From assembly GCA_945952465.1 (NCBI GenBank), contig CAMFIB010000001.1, positions 1,550,001 to 1,614,000 of the forward strand: 64,000 bases of DNA. Reading direction: 5' to 3'. This DNA is from an uncultured Pseudomonadota bacterium (lineage in GTDB: Bacteria; Pseudomonadota; Gammaproteobacteria; Burkholderiales; Burkholderiaceae_C). Shown piece by piece: positions 18,220-27,334 of this stretch (position 1 is its first letter; each line of letters begins with the position of its first letter). A program made the translations under genes and the position numbers. Under the pieces are notes generated by a model. The model saw only the letters and a list, made by a program, of their open reading frames with translations, had not been told where the DNA came from and did not search any database.

Positions 18220-19098
18220 ATGCAGTCCCAAACGATCGATCACCCCATCGTCCCCCGCGAGAAGCTCGACTTCGGCCTCGACGGCGACATCCCCCGCTTC
18301 TGGCTCGAGAACGACCCGTTCAAGACGCGTTTCTTCGACGCCATGTCCACCTTCTTCCCCGAAGGCGAGCGCTTCTTCATCACCTGCGTCCGCGACTTCA
18401 AGGACCAGATCACCGACCCCAAGCTGCTCGCCGAGGTGAAGGACTTCACCCGCCAGGAAGGCCAGCACGGCATGGTGCACCGCCAGTTCAACGACCGGCT
18501 CACCGAGCAAGGCATCCGCGTGGATGCCATCGAGAAGACCACGGTGTGGATGCTGTTCAAGCTGGCCCGCGGCATCCTCTCGCGCAAGACCACGCTGTCC
18601 ATCACCGCCGCGTTCGAGCACATGACCGCGCTCATGGCCCACGGCTTCGAGGAAGCCAAGGTCATGGAAAAGGCCGACCCGCGCATCCGCGCCATGTACA
18701 CCTGGCACGCCATGGAAGAGGTGGAGCACAAGGCCGTGGCCTACGACGTGATGCAGAAGGTGGCCAAGGTGGGCTACTTCCAGCGCATCCTGGGCCTGCT
18801 GATCACCACCGTCAGCTTTCCGCTGGCGGTGATGATGGTGGTGAACCGCATGTTCAAGGCCGACGGCTTCGGCTTCTTCAAGCGTGCCGGCCTCATGATG
18901 GGCGGCATGTGGTGGCTGTACAAGCCGGGCGGCCTGTACATGCCCATCCTGGGCCATTTCCTGGCCTACCTGAAGCCCGGCTTCCACCCCTGGCAAACCG
19001 GCCAGATGGACGGCTACGCGGCCTGGCTCGAAACCTTCGACCGCACCCGCGACCCGATCGCCGCCGGCAACGCCGCGCTCATGAACCAGCGCGCCTGA
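18220..19098 (+). CDS. Putative metal-dependent hydrolase (PF10118 type)
   Basis: The 292-residue protein fits the family of predicted metal-dependent hydrolases with a ferritin-like helical core: FWLENDPFKTRFFDAMSTFFPEGE near the N terminus, then RQEGQHGMVHRQFN (about 82-95) and WHAMEEVEHKAVAYDV (about 165-180). The repeated E-x2-H elements would form a di-metal site. A hydrophobic segment lies near 185-205. The Shine-Dalgarno GGAGGG is seven bases upstream. It is a single gene under a promoter with a palindromic operator. The reaction is unknown. Confidence 0.85.
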   Translation: MQSQTIDHPIVPREKLDFGLDGDIPRFWLENDPFKTRFFDAMSTFFPEGERFFITCVRDFKDQITDPKLLAEVKDFTRQEGQHGMVHRQFNDRLTEQGIRVDAIEKTTVWMLFKLARGILSRKTTLSITAAFEHMTALMAHGFEEAKVMEKADPRIRAMYTWHAMEEVEHKAVAYDVMQKVAKVGYFQRILGLLITTVSFPLAVMMVVNRMFKADGFGFFKRAGLMMGGMWWLYKPGGLYMPILGHFLAYLKPGFHPWQTGQMDGYAAWLETFDRTRDPIAAGNAALMNQRA

Positions 19099-19120
19099 GC
19101 GGGCAAGCGGGGCTGCCGGC

Positions 19121-19881
19121 TCAGCTCTTGAGCCGGTAGCCGGTCTTGAAGATCCAGGCCACGCCGCCCAGGCACAGCGTCAGGAACACCATCGTCATCA
19201 GCAGGCTGATGCCGACGCTGACATCGGAGTGGCCGTAGAAGCTCCAGCGGAAGCCGCTCACCAGGTAGACCACCGGGTTGAACAGCGTCACCGTCTGCCA
19301 GAACGGCGGCAGCATGTCGATCGAATAGAAACTGCCGCCCAGGAAAGTGAGCGGCGTGATGATCAGCGTGGGAATGAACTGCAGCTTCTCGAAACCGTCG
19401 GCCCAGATGCCGATGATGAAGCCGAGCAGGCTGAAGGTCACCGCCGTCAGCACCAGGAACAGCAGCATCACGAACGGGTGCTGGATCTGCAGCGGCACGA
19501 ACAGCGCCGCCGTGGCCATGATGATCAGCCCCAGCGCGATCGACTTCGTGGCCGCCGCGCCCACGTAGGCCACCACGATCTCCAGCGTGGAGACCGGCGC
19601 CGACAGCAGCTCGTAGATGGTGCCCACGAACTTCGGGAAGTAGATGCCGAACGAGGCGTTGGTGATGCTCTGCGTGAGCAGCGACAGCATCACCAGCCCC
19701 GGCACGATGAAGGCGCCGTAGCTCACGCCCCCCACCTCGGGTATGCGCGAGCCGATCGCCGAACCGAACACCACGAAATACAGCGCCGTGGACACCACCG
19801 GCGACACGATGCTTTGCAGCAGCGTGCGCAGCGTGCGCGCCATCTCGAAGCGGTAGATCGCGCGGATGCCGTGCCAGTTCA

Positions 19882-19885
<4 letters not shown>
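19121..19885 (-). CDS. ABC-2 type transporter permease
   Basis: The 254-residue membrane protein has six hydrophobic segments and the ABC-2 signature ([15 protein letters not shown] near 57-71; [19 protein letters not shown] near 182-200). It resembles E. coli YadH. The start ATG at 19885 overlaps the stop of the ATPase gene by four bases, so the two form one exporter. The substrate cannot be read; relatives are implicated in export of lipids or polysaccharides. A hairpin (CCGGCTCA / TGAGCCGG, 19116-19136) spans its stop codon and may end transcription from both convergent genes. Confidence 0.9.
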
Positions 19886-20892
<1,007 letters not shown>

Positions 20893-20956
20893 GGAGCGCG
20901 GAGGTTAGCGGCTTTCCCGCCACCCTGCCCGCGCCGCCGCCAAGCCCCTTCAGCGC

Positions 20957-21550
20957 TCAGAACGGGTTGATGCGCTTCTGGCGGCTGTAGTTCAGGTAGC
21001 CAATGGAGGCACCGGCACGCAGGCCCACGCCGATGCGGATGGGCGCCAGCACCACCTTGCCGCGCTGCTGGTAGTTCACACCAACGCCGCCGACGAAGTA
21101 GTAGCTGCCGTCCACGCCGGGGTAGCGCTGGAACAGGCCGTCAACCGTGTTCAGGTTGTAGACCAGCGTGAACACCTTGGAGGCGTTGCCGCCGGCGTCG
21201 AAGCCGATCGACGGGCCTTGCCAGAACACCTGGCGCGGCGCGCCGCCCTTGAGCTGCAGCGTGCCTTCGCCGTAGCGCAGGCCCACGGTGAGGGCGCCGC
21301 TGGCTTCTTCGCCGCGGATGTAGCCGTTCGGGCGGCCCTTTTCCTTGAACACCTTCTCGATCACGTTGGCCAGGCCTTCGGTGCTGGCACCGAAGAAGTC
21401 GTTGGCCGCCTTCAGGATGGAGTCCTGGTCGTAGGTGCGGTCGCCGCCGCTCTGCGCGAGCACGGGCAGCCCCACGGCGCCCAGTGCGGTGCCCGCCAGC
21501 ACGGTTTTCAGGAAGCGGCGGCTCGAATGGTTGATGGCTTCGTTCGTCAA
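20957..21550 (-). CDS. DUF1134 (EipA-like) envelope protein, Tat-exported
   Basis: The start is TTG at 21550, chosen because AAAGGAG lies six bases before it and the next residues form a twin-arginine signal (SSRRFLKTVLAGTALG, cleaved after VLAQ). The 197-residue protein has the DUF1134 core: GLRYGEGTL, GPSIGFDAGGNASKVFTLVYNL and YYFVGGVGVNYQ, and the C-terminal PIRIGVGLRAGASIGYLNYS. EipA of Brucella, of this family, supports cell-envelope integrity. A periplasmic envelope role is inferred. Confidence 0.85.
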   Translation of the reverse strand: MTNEAINHSSRRFLKTVLAGTALGAVGLPVLAQSGGDRTYDQDSILKAANDFFGASTEGLANVIEKVFKEKGRPNGYIRGEEASGALTVGLRYGEGTLQLKGGAPRQVFWQGPSIGFDAGGNASKVFTLVYNLNTVDGLFQRYPGVDGSYYFVGGVGVNYQQRGKVVLAPIRIGVGLRAGASIGYLNYSRQKRINPF

Positions 21551-21748
21551 GGCAATCTCCTTTGCGGAAGTAGGTGTTGCGACGGATTCTGGCACGCGAT
21601 TCGGTTGCGTGCATGTCAGCCGACACGCCGTCGGGGTGACCGCCGCGCCGCAGGCCTGCCCGCCCGCAGGCCGATGCGGCGTTGGCTGACAGCGGTGCCC
21701 CCGCCGAATTGCTGAAATGGAGTGTGTCCCGGAACCAGGAGGTTTTAT

Positions 21749-21973
21749 ATGACAGAACAACATGCACTCGTGAAGGGCGACGTTGAATTTCGCGTCGGCG
21801 ACGGGCCGATGGAGCCGGTGCCGCCCGGTCCGGTGGAAATCCACCGGGAAACCGACAGCGTGGTGCTGGGCTGGACGGAGGAAGACGGCAGCGCCGGCGC
21901 CGCCGCCATTCCCATTCCCGACTTCGACCGCTATGTGAAGGAGGGCAAGATCCACCTCCAGCACGCCCGCTGA
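21749..21973 (+). CDS. Conserved 74-residue acidic protein
   Basis: ATG at 21749 follows CCAGGAGG with eight bases between. The 74-residue product is acidic and soluble (GDVEFRVGDGPMEPVPPGPVEI in the first half, SVVLGWTEEDGSAGAAAIP in the second). It has no signal peptide, Cys pair or known motif. It looks like a small beta-rich protein; I do not recognise the family. Confidence 0.75.
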   Translation: MTEQHALVKGDVEFRVGDGPMEPVPPGPVEIHRETDSVVLGWTEEDGSAGAAAIPIPDFDRYVKEGKIHLQHAR

Positions 21974-22089
21974 GCGCCGTGTGGATGCGGTTTGAAACCG
22001 TCTTTACAAAGCACCTGCCCCCGCTTCGCGCCGCCGACAAAGGCGGCCTGCATGATCAAGTCTCATCAACACTGAAAGGAGTGAGCACC

Positions 22090-22500
22090 ATGAAATCCAG
22101 CAAGGCCATCGTTTCTGCCGTTGCCGCGGCCATCGGGCTGGCGGCTGTCGCTCCCGCGTTCGCGCAGGGCTACGACCGCCGCGGGCCCGACCAGCGCTTC
22201 GAGCAGCGCGGACCCGACAACCGCCAGTTCGACCGCCGCGACGACCGCCGCGATTTCCGCGGCGACAACGACCGGCGCGACTTCCGCCGCGGCTACTACA
22301 ACGCCCGTGGCCCCGAGTTCCAGCGCGGCCACCGCATTCCGACCGAATTCCGCAACCGCCAGTACGTGGTGAACGACTGGCGCGCCCACCGCCTGTCTGC
22401 GCCGCCCCGTGGCCAGCAATGGGTGCAGGTCGGCAGCGACTACGCGCTGATCGCCATCGCCACCGGCGTCATCGCCAGCCTGGTGCTGAACAGCAACTGA
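22090..22500 (+). CDS. RcnB-family periplasmic protein
   Basis: The 136-residue protein has a signal peptide (cleaved after APAFAQ), an Arg/Asp-rich repeat zone (units like DRRD, residues about 27-65), and the RcnB-type C-terminal domain: GHRIPTEFRNRQYVVNDWRAHRLSAPPRGQQWVQVG, then DYALIAIATGVIASLVL. RcnB of E. coli is a periplasmic protein in nickel/cobalt homeostasis; most family members are of unknown role. A strong terminator follows. Confidence 0.85.
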   Translation: MKSSKAIVSAVAAAIGLAAVAPAFAQGYDRRGPDQRFEQRGPDNRQFDRRDDRRDFRGDNDRRDFRRGYYNARGPEFQRGHRIPTEFRNRQYVVNDWRAHRLSAPPRGQQWVQVGSDYALIAIATGVIASLVLNSN

Positions 22501-22522
22501 CGCACCGCGCCCCACAGCGCAC

Positions 22523-22557
22523 GCCCCGGGCCGCTTCGCGGTGGCCCGGGGCTTTTT
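22523..22557 (+). terminator. Rho-independent terminator after the RcnB-family gene
   Basis: Perfect 10-bp stem GCCCCGGGCC / GGCCCGGGGC (22523-22532, 22543-22552), then TTTTT. Confidence 0.92.
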
Positions 22558-22562
22558 CATTT

Positions 22563-22628
22563 GCTCCTGAAAACATAGCTGAAACGCCAGCAATGGCGCT
22601 GGCACTGGGCCTATTTCTTTCAGAATTT
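22563..22628 (+). repeat. R1 repeat copy, intergenic
   Basis: GCTCCTGAAAACATAGCTGA, then CAATGGCGCTGGCACTGGGCC and TTTCAGAATTT. Lies directly after the terminator of the RcnB-family gene. Confidence 0.65.
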
Positions 22629-22707
22629 CCGCCGCAGCGCCCCGTTTTACCTTCGCAGGCTATCATCGTGCCGCAGTCCCGCCTCTGCCTTTCCAGGAGC
22701 CCTTTCG

Positions 22708-23169
22708 ATGCACGCTTCCATCAAACCCGCGCTGGCCGGTCTGGCGCTCGCCGCCGCTGCCGCAACCGCCCCCGTCGCGCAGGCCAGTTCCACCGCGTCC
22801 TCGGCATCGCTCGACAGCCTCACCGCGTCGTCGGGCGGGCTGTCGGACTCGGTGCGCGGCTCCAGCAACTCTTCCTCGCGCGCCACCGGCGTGGCCGAGG
22901 GCGACTACAAGGTCATCGAAGTCGCCGCGGGCGACAAGCCCGCCACCGTGCGCATGAAGCTGCAGGCCGTGGCCGGCGACGGTGAATTCTTCCTCCGTGT
23001 GCCGCAGCAGGCCTTCGACCGCAGCGGCGTTGCACAGGGCGAACGCGTCGGCGTGAAGCAGCGCCCCTACGGCCTGGAATTCGCCAACGGCCAGACCCGC
23101 CAGCCTTTCTTCCTCGCGCTGAACGACGACGCGCTGCGCGAACTGCAGAACCACGCCGTCGCACTGTGA
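22708..23169 (+). CDS. Exported protein of unknown family, coupled to the DUF2145 gene
   Basis: The 153-residue protein has a signal peptide (cleaved after VAQA), a Ser/Ala/Thr-rich linker (about 25-65) and a small folded-looking C-terminal domain (GDYKVIEVAAGDKPATVRMKL, then RPYGLEFANGQTRQPFFLAL). I do not recognise the family. Its TGA overlaps the start of the next gene by four bases (GTGA), so it probably works with the DUF2145 protein in the periplasm. Confidence 0.75.
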   Translation: MHASIKPALAGLALAAAAATAPVAQASSTASSASLDSLTASSGGLSDSVRGSSNSSSRATGVAEGDYKVIEVAAGDKPATVRMKLQAVAGDGEFFLRVPQQAFDRSGVAQGERVGVKQRPYGLEFANGQTRQPFFLALNDDALRELQNHAVAL

Positions 23170-24089
23170 CGCGCCGCGCGCGGTGGCGGTGGCGCCCCGC
23201 CGCCGTGCTGCTGCTGGCGCTGGCCGCCTCTGCCGCACACGCAATCACCGCGCCGCTCTGCGACCGCGAGACCCCGCTCACCGCGCAACAGCAAGACCGG
23301 CTCATGCGCTTCGGCGCGCTGGTGAAAGAGGTGCTCGACACCTCCGGCCAGGCCGTTGCGCTGATCTCCCGTTCCGGCACCAACCTCGAACGCTTTGGCG
23401 TGCGCTACTCGCACACCGGCGTCTCGCTCAAGGCCAGCCCCAACACCCCGTGGTCGGTGCGCCAGCTCTACTACGCCTGCGAGGAAGCCCGGGCCAGGCT
23501 GTTCGACCAGGGCATGAGCGGCTTCGTGCTGGGTGCCAACAACCCGGGGCTGGGCTATGTCTCGCTGGTGCTGGTGCCCCCGCTGCATGCCGGCGCGCTG
23601 GAACAGGCCGCGCTCGACAAGCCGCTCGCGCTGCAACTGCTCGGCCAGCGCTACAGCGCCAACGCCTACCCCTTCAGCACCCGCTACCAGAACTGCAACC
23701 AGTGGGTGGCCGAATTGCTGGCCACCGCCTGGGGCGAACTGCCCCGCCTGCCCGGCGGCGAAGAAGCCCGCGCCGCCGCCCAGCGCTGGCTGGCCGAGCA
23801 GCACTACGCGCCCACCCTGTTCGAGGCGGCCGACCCGCTCACCTTCGCGCTGAGCGCCTTCGTGCCGCTGCTGCACCGCGACGACCACCCCGCCGAAGAC
23901 CTCTCGAACTGGCGCTACCAGATCAGCATGCCGCAAGCCATCGAGGCCTTCGTGCAGCGTGCCGTGCCCGACGCCCGGCGCATCGAGCTGTGCCACGCCA
24001 ACGGGCAGGTGGTGGTGCACGAAGGCTGGACGCCGGTGGCCGAAGGTTGCGTGCCCGCACCGGGCGACCGCGTCGTTTCGCTCGACTGA
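23166..24089 (+). CDS. DUF2145 family exported protein
   Basis: The 307-residue protein starts with GTG at 23166 and has a signal peptide cleaved after AAHA. The DUF2145 family features are present: ERFGVRYSHTGVSLK near 78-92, VRQLYYACEEARARLFDQG, and TRYQNCNQWVAELLATAWGE near 174-193. The conserved His of YSH and Cys of NCNQ recall the His/Cys layout of papain-like NlpC/P60 folds, so a peptidase- or amidase-like activity is possible, but this is inference. It is translationally coupled to the preceding gene. Confidence 0.82.
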   Translation: MTRRARWRWRPAAVLLLALAASAAHAITAPLCDRETPLTAQQQDRLMRFGALVKEVLDTSGQAVALISRSGTNLERFGVRYSHTGVSLKASPNTPWSVRQLYYACEEARARLFDQGMSGFVLGANNPGLGYVSLVLVPPLHAGALEQAALDKPLALQLLGQRYSANAYPFSTRYQNCNQWVAELLATAWGELPRLPGGEEARAAAQRWLAEQHYAPTLFEAADPLTFALSAFVPLLHRDDHPAEDLSNWRYQISMPQAIEAFVQRAVPDARRIELCHANGQVVVHEGWTPVAEGCVPAPGDRVVSLD

Positions 24090-24123
24090 CGCGGCGCGGA
24101 GAAGCCGCTCCAGGTCATTTGCC

Positions 24124-24161
24124 GCTGGATTCGCTAGACAGCCTGCTCTAGCGAATCCAGC
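24124..24161. repeat. Perfect 15-bp inverted repeat
   Basis: Arms at 24124-24138 and 24147-24161 (GCTGGATTCGCTAGA / TCTAGCGAATCCAGC) around an 8-base loop. There is no T-run after it. It lies between the DUF2145 gene and the phasin-like gene and could be a terminator-like hairpin or an operator. Confidence 0.6.
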
Positions 24162-24232
24162 CCCGTTAGGTCGCGCTCACTAGTGGGCCGGGACAGAATC
24201 GTTCCATTCCCACCAGACAAGGAAACCGAGCC

Positions 24233-24760
24233 ATGACCCAACCGCAACTCTCGTCCGTCACCGTCGACGTGATCGAGTCCTACGGCAACACCGCCAAGAA
24301 CGTGATCCAGGCCTACCGTGCAGGCGGCGAGCGCCTCGTGGGCTATTTCGGCAAGCGCTGGGAAAGCGCGCTGGACGAGTCGCGTCCGCAGCTCGAAAAG
24401 GACGTGGCCAAGAACGCCTCGGCCGCACAGAAGGTGCTGGGTGCCTACACGCTGAAGGGCGTGACCCTGACCGCCGACGGCGCCGACACCGTGGTCGACA
24501 GCGTTGTGCGCCTGGCCGGCAAGGGCGTGGCCCAGGTGGCCGCCAACGCCACGCTGTTCGAGGAAAAGACCGGCGTGACCGCGCTGAACACCCTGGCCCA
24601 GGCCGCCGTGCCCGCCGCCGTGACGGTGAGCAACCTGTTCGGCCAGATCGAGAAGAAGTCCGCCGCGCTGGCCAGCCGCGCTGCCGGCAAGCCGGTTCGC
24701 GCCAAGCGCGCCGCCACGGCCCGCAAGCCGCGCGCCCGCAAGACCGCCGCCGCAGCCTGA
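24233..24760 (+). CDS. Phasin-like helical protein with a histone-like tail
   Basis: The 175-residue protein is mostly amphipathic helix (VDVIESYGNTAKNVIQAYRAGG onward) and ends in a Lys/Arg/Ala tail (KPVRAKRAATARKPRARK). The helical part is similar in style to phasins, which coat polyhydroxyalkanoate granules, and the basic tail recalls PHA-granule proteins that also bind DNA. No single conserved motif proves this. It is monocistronic, with a strong terminator after it and a perfect inverted repeat before it. Confidence 0.55.
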   Translation: MTQPQLSSVTVDVIESYGNTAKNVIQAYRAGGERLVGYFGKRWESALDESRPQLEKDVAKNASAAQKVLGAYTLKGVTLTADGADTVVDSVVRLAGKGVAQVAANATLFEEKTGVTALNTLAQAAVPAAVTVSNLFGQIEKKSAALASRAAGKPVRAKRAATARKPRARKTAAAA

Positions 24761-24773
24761 ACCTGCCCTCTCG

Positions 24774-24802
24774 AAAACGGCCGCTTGCAGCGGCCGTTTT
24801 TT
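24774..24802 (+). terminator. Rho-independent terminator after the phasin-like gene
   Basis: Perfect 12-bp stem AAAACGGCCGCT / AGCGGCCGTTTT with a TGC loop and two further T residues. Confidence 0.95.
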
Positions 24803-24908
24803 CATGGCGCGGCGGCGACTGAAGCCGCTTCGCCACCGGCGCACCGGGTGGCACAATCCGCCGGACGCCACCCCTTCCATCATCAAGAACCAACACGGGA
24901 GACACGAC

Positions 24909-25379
24909 ATGGCCATCACCGTCAAGATCGATCTGGGTTATGAATTCAACGTCAAGGCCAAGGCCGCCGACGTGTTCAAGGTGCTGAGCGACGTGCCGGA
25001 GTCGGTGTCGCACTTCCCCAAGGTCGAGAGCCTTACCGACATGGGCGACGGCGTGTACAAATGGGAGATGGAAAAGGTCGGCACCGCGCAGGTCAACATC
25101 CAGACCATCTACGCCTCCAAGTACGTCAGCAACAAGGCCAAGGGCACCGTGGTCTGGACGCCGGTCAAGGGCGTTGGCAATGCGCTGGTCGGCGGGAGCT
25201 GGACCATCACCGACAACAAGACGTCCACCGGCCTGGTGCTGAAGATCGAAGGTTCGGTCGAGGTGCCGCTGCCGGCGCTGATGAAGATGGTGGTGGCGCC
25301 GGTGGTCGAGAGCGAGTTCGAGAAGCTGGTCGACAAATACGTCGACAACCTCGTCAAGACCTTTGGCGGCGAGGTGTGA
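24909..25379 (+). CDS. SRPBCC-fold (START-like) protein
   Basis: ATG at 24909 follows GGGAGA. The 156-residue protein has the helix-grip pattern of the SRPBCC superfamily: an N-terminal strand, KAADVFKVLSDVPESVSHFPKVESL (about 17-41), VYKWEMEKVG, and a long C-terminal helix (VVAPVVESEFEKLVDKYVDNLVK). Such proteins bind hydrophobic ligands in a deep cavity. No ligand can be named. It is a single gene, ending just before an R1 repeat. Confidence 0.8.
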   Translation: MAITVKIDLGYEFNVKAKAADVFKVLSDVPESVSHFPKVESLTDMGDGVYKWEMEKVGTAQVNIQTIYASKYVSNKAKGTVVWTPVKGVGNALVGGSWTITDNKTSTGLVLKIEGSVEVPLPALMKMVVAPVVESEFEKLVDKYVDNLVKTFGGEV

Positions 25380-25392
25380 TCGCACCGCGCTT

Positions 25393-25459
25393 GCTACTGA
25401 TTCAATAGCTAGAAATCCAGCATTGGCGCTGACTTCCGGCTGATTTCATTCTGAATTTG
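25393..25459 (+). repeat. R1 repeat copy, intergenic (best reference copy)
   Basis: GCTACTGATTCAATAGCTAG, then ATTGGCGCTGACTTCCGGC and TTTCATTCTGAATTT. It has all modules of the element and was used as the reference for the others. Confidence 0.7.
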
Positions 25460-25482
25460 GCCGTCCGGCGCATTTTTCCCGC

Positions 25483-26367
25483 GTGCACGACACCCTCACC
25501 GCCCCGCCCGTCGCCGCCGCGTCGGTGATCCTGTTGCGCGACGGCGCCGCCGGCCTTGAAGTCTTTCTCATGCGCCGGGCCGACAAGTCCGACGTGCTGG
25601 GCGGCAACCACGTTTTCCCCGGCGGCAAGATCGACGCCGCCGACGCCGAGCCCGCGTCTGCCGCCTTGCTCGGCGTGGCACCCGGCACCTTGCCCGCCGC
25701 GCTCAACGAAAACACCCTCGCCCCGCTGGAAGCCGCTGCACTGTTCGTCGGCGCCGCACGCGAGCTGTTCGAGGAGGCCGGCGTTCTGCTGGCCACGCAG
25801 CCCGGCGGTGCCGCCGCATCGGCCGAACAGCACCGCATCGCCACCGAGGCGCTGCGCGCCGGCACCGCTTTCACCGAGCTGCTGAGGCAACAGGGTTTGT
25901 CGCTGGACCGCGCCGCGCTGGCCGCCTGGTCGCGGTGGATCACGCCGCGCATGCCCTCGCACGCCATGACGCGCCGCTTCGACACGCGTTTCCTCATCGC
26001 CGCCCTGCCCGCCGGCCAGCACGCGCGGCACGACGATTTCGAGACCACCGACAGCGCCTGGCTGGCACCGCGCGAGGCGCTGCACGGCTACTGGGCCCGC
26101 ACGCTGCTCATGATGCCGCCGCAGATCATGACGCTGGCCCACCTGTCGCGCTTCGGCTCGGTCGCCGAGGTGTTCGCCGCCGCCGCCCGCCAGCCCGCGC
26201 CTACCATCGAGCCCGAGCCGTTCGACGAAGACGGCGTGCGCGTCGTCTGCTACCCCGGCGACGCACGGCATCCGCTCGCCACCCGCGCCATGCCCGGCCC
26301 CACCCGCCTGGTGCTGCGCGGCAAACGCTTCGAGCCCGAACGCGGCTTCGACGCCCTGTTCGACTGA
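25483..26367 (+). CDS. NUDIX hydrolase
   Basis: The 294-residue protein starts with GTG at 25483, 24 bases after an R1 repeat. It has FPGGKIDAAD near 45-54 and the helix AARELFEEAGVLL near 92-104, the REUxEE part of the Nudix box. The two parts are separated by an insertion of about 35 residues, as in the NUDT7/NUDT19-like branch that hydrolyses CoA derivatives. This substrate is inferred only from the branch. It is a single gene. Confidence 0.85.
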   Translation: MHDTLTAPPVAAASVILLRDGAAGLEVFLMRRADKSDVLGGNHVFPGGKIDAADAEPASAALLGVAPGTLPAALNENTLAPLEAAALFVGAARELFEEAGVLLATQPGGAAASAEQHRIATEALRAGTAFTELLRQQGLSLDRAALAAWSRWITPRMPSHAMTRRFDTRFLIAALPAGQHARHDDFETTDSAWLAPREALHGYWARTLLMMPPQIMTLAHLSRFGSVAEVFAAAARQPAPTIEPEPFDEDGVRVVCYPGDARHPLATRAMPGPTRLVLRGKRFEPERGFDALFD

Positions 26368-26521
26368 CCGCCGGCGGTCTTTCCGCCAACTATCCCCGCT
26401 TCGGGCAGGGTTCCGGCAGGCTCCCGCACCCCGGCACACCCATCTGCGGCACACTGGGTCTCATGCGGCCAACAGAAGGTCGTGGCCGCCCGACCACGGA
26501 AACCGGAAAGGAACGACAACG

Positions 26522-26878
26522 ATGCAGATCCAGGTCAACACCGGCAACGGTATCGAGAACAAGGAATCGCTGGAACGCTGGGCCGACACCGAACTGCGCA
26601 CACGGCTGCAGCACTTCAGCACCGACATCACGCGGGTCGAAATCCACCTCAACAACGGCAACGACGCCAAGAGCGGCAAGGCCGACAAACGCTGCACGAT
26701 GGAGGCCCGCCTGGTGCATCACCAGCCGGTGGCGGTCGCGCACCACGGCGCGACGCAAGACGAGGCCTTTCGGGGGGCGGCAGAGAAACTGCGGCATTCG
26801 CTCGACCATGCGCTGGGTCGGCAGAAGGATCACCGCGACCGCGACTCCATCCGCCGCGGGGCGGATGCGGCGCTCTAG
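26522..26878 (+). CDS. HPF/RaiA-like ribosome-associated protein
   Basis: The 118-residue protein follows the beta-alpha-beta-beta-beta-alpha pattern of hibernation-promoting factors: MQIQVNTGNGI, a first helix ending RLQHFSTDITRVEIHLNN, then CTMEARLVHHQPVAVAHHG and a second helix (DEAFRGAAEKLRHSLDHALG). HPF and RaiA bind the 30S decoding site and idle ribosomes in stationary phase. The protein is slightly more divergent than true HPF, so a related stress role is possible. Confidence 0.75.
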   Translation: MQIQVNTGNGIENKESLERWADTELRTRLQHFSTDITRVEIHLNNGNDAKSGKADKRCTMEARLVHHQPVAVAHHGATQDEAFRGAAEKLRHSLDHALGRQKDHRDRDSIRRGADAAL

Positions 26879-26913
26879 GGCGCCGGGCGGCTAAACACCA
26901 AAGGAGAGGCGCG

Positions 26914-27153
26914 TCAGAACGACGGGCCGCGGCCCGCGATGTGGCGGAACATGATGCGGGCCTTGGTCAGGTCGTAGGGCGACATCTCGACCGACACCTT
27001 GTCACCCGCGATCACGCGGATGTGGTTCTTGCGCAGCTTGCCGCCGCTGTAGGCGATCAGCTCGTGGCCGTTGTCCAGCTTCACGCGAAAGCGCGAGTCG
27101 GGCAGCACTTCGAGCACCTGCCCCTGCATTTCGATCAGTTCTTCCTTGGCCAT
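26914..27153 (-). CDS. infA: Translation initiation factor IF-1 (second-type paralogue)
   Basis: The 79-residue OB-fold protein has the IF-1 hallmark [24 protein letters not shown] (in part), [17 protein letters not shown] and [15 protein letters not shown]-1 binds the 30S A site during initiation. It carries seven extra residues (HIAGRGPSF region) beyond the usual 72-residue end, and it lies outside a ribosomal protein operon, as the second infA of many betaproteobacteria does. Whether another infA exists in this genome cannot be seen here. Confidence 0.93.
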   Translation of the reverse strand: MAKEELIEMQGQVLEVLPDSRFRVKLDNGHELIAYSGGKLRKNHIRVIAGDKVSVEMSPYDLTKARIMFRHIAGRGPSF

Positions 27154-27334
27154 CGGCCCAGCTCCATCTTGAAAATTCGTGCCCGCCCCGGCACGAGGCG
27201 GCTTGGTTGCACCCGCTCGAGGCAACCCGCCATTGTAGTGTCCAGGTGACACTGGCAGGGCCAAAAACACGGCTTTTGGCGACCGCCGGGGGCCAAACAG
27301 CCCGTTTTCAGCCTGTTTTCGCGCCGCCCGGCAC

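Noticed and set aside
24258-24905. Possible frameshifted gene opposite the phasin-like protein
   Set aside because: The minus-strand frame is open only because of composition, crosses a strong terminator and has no recognisable domain.
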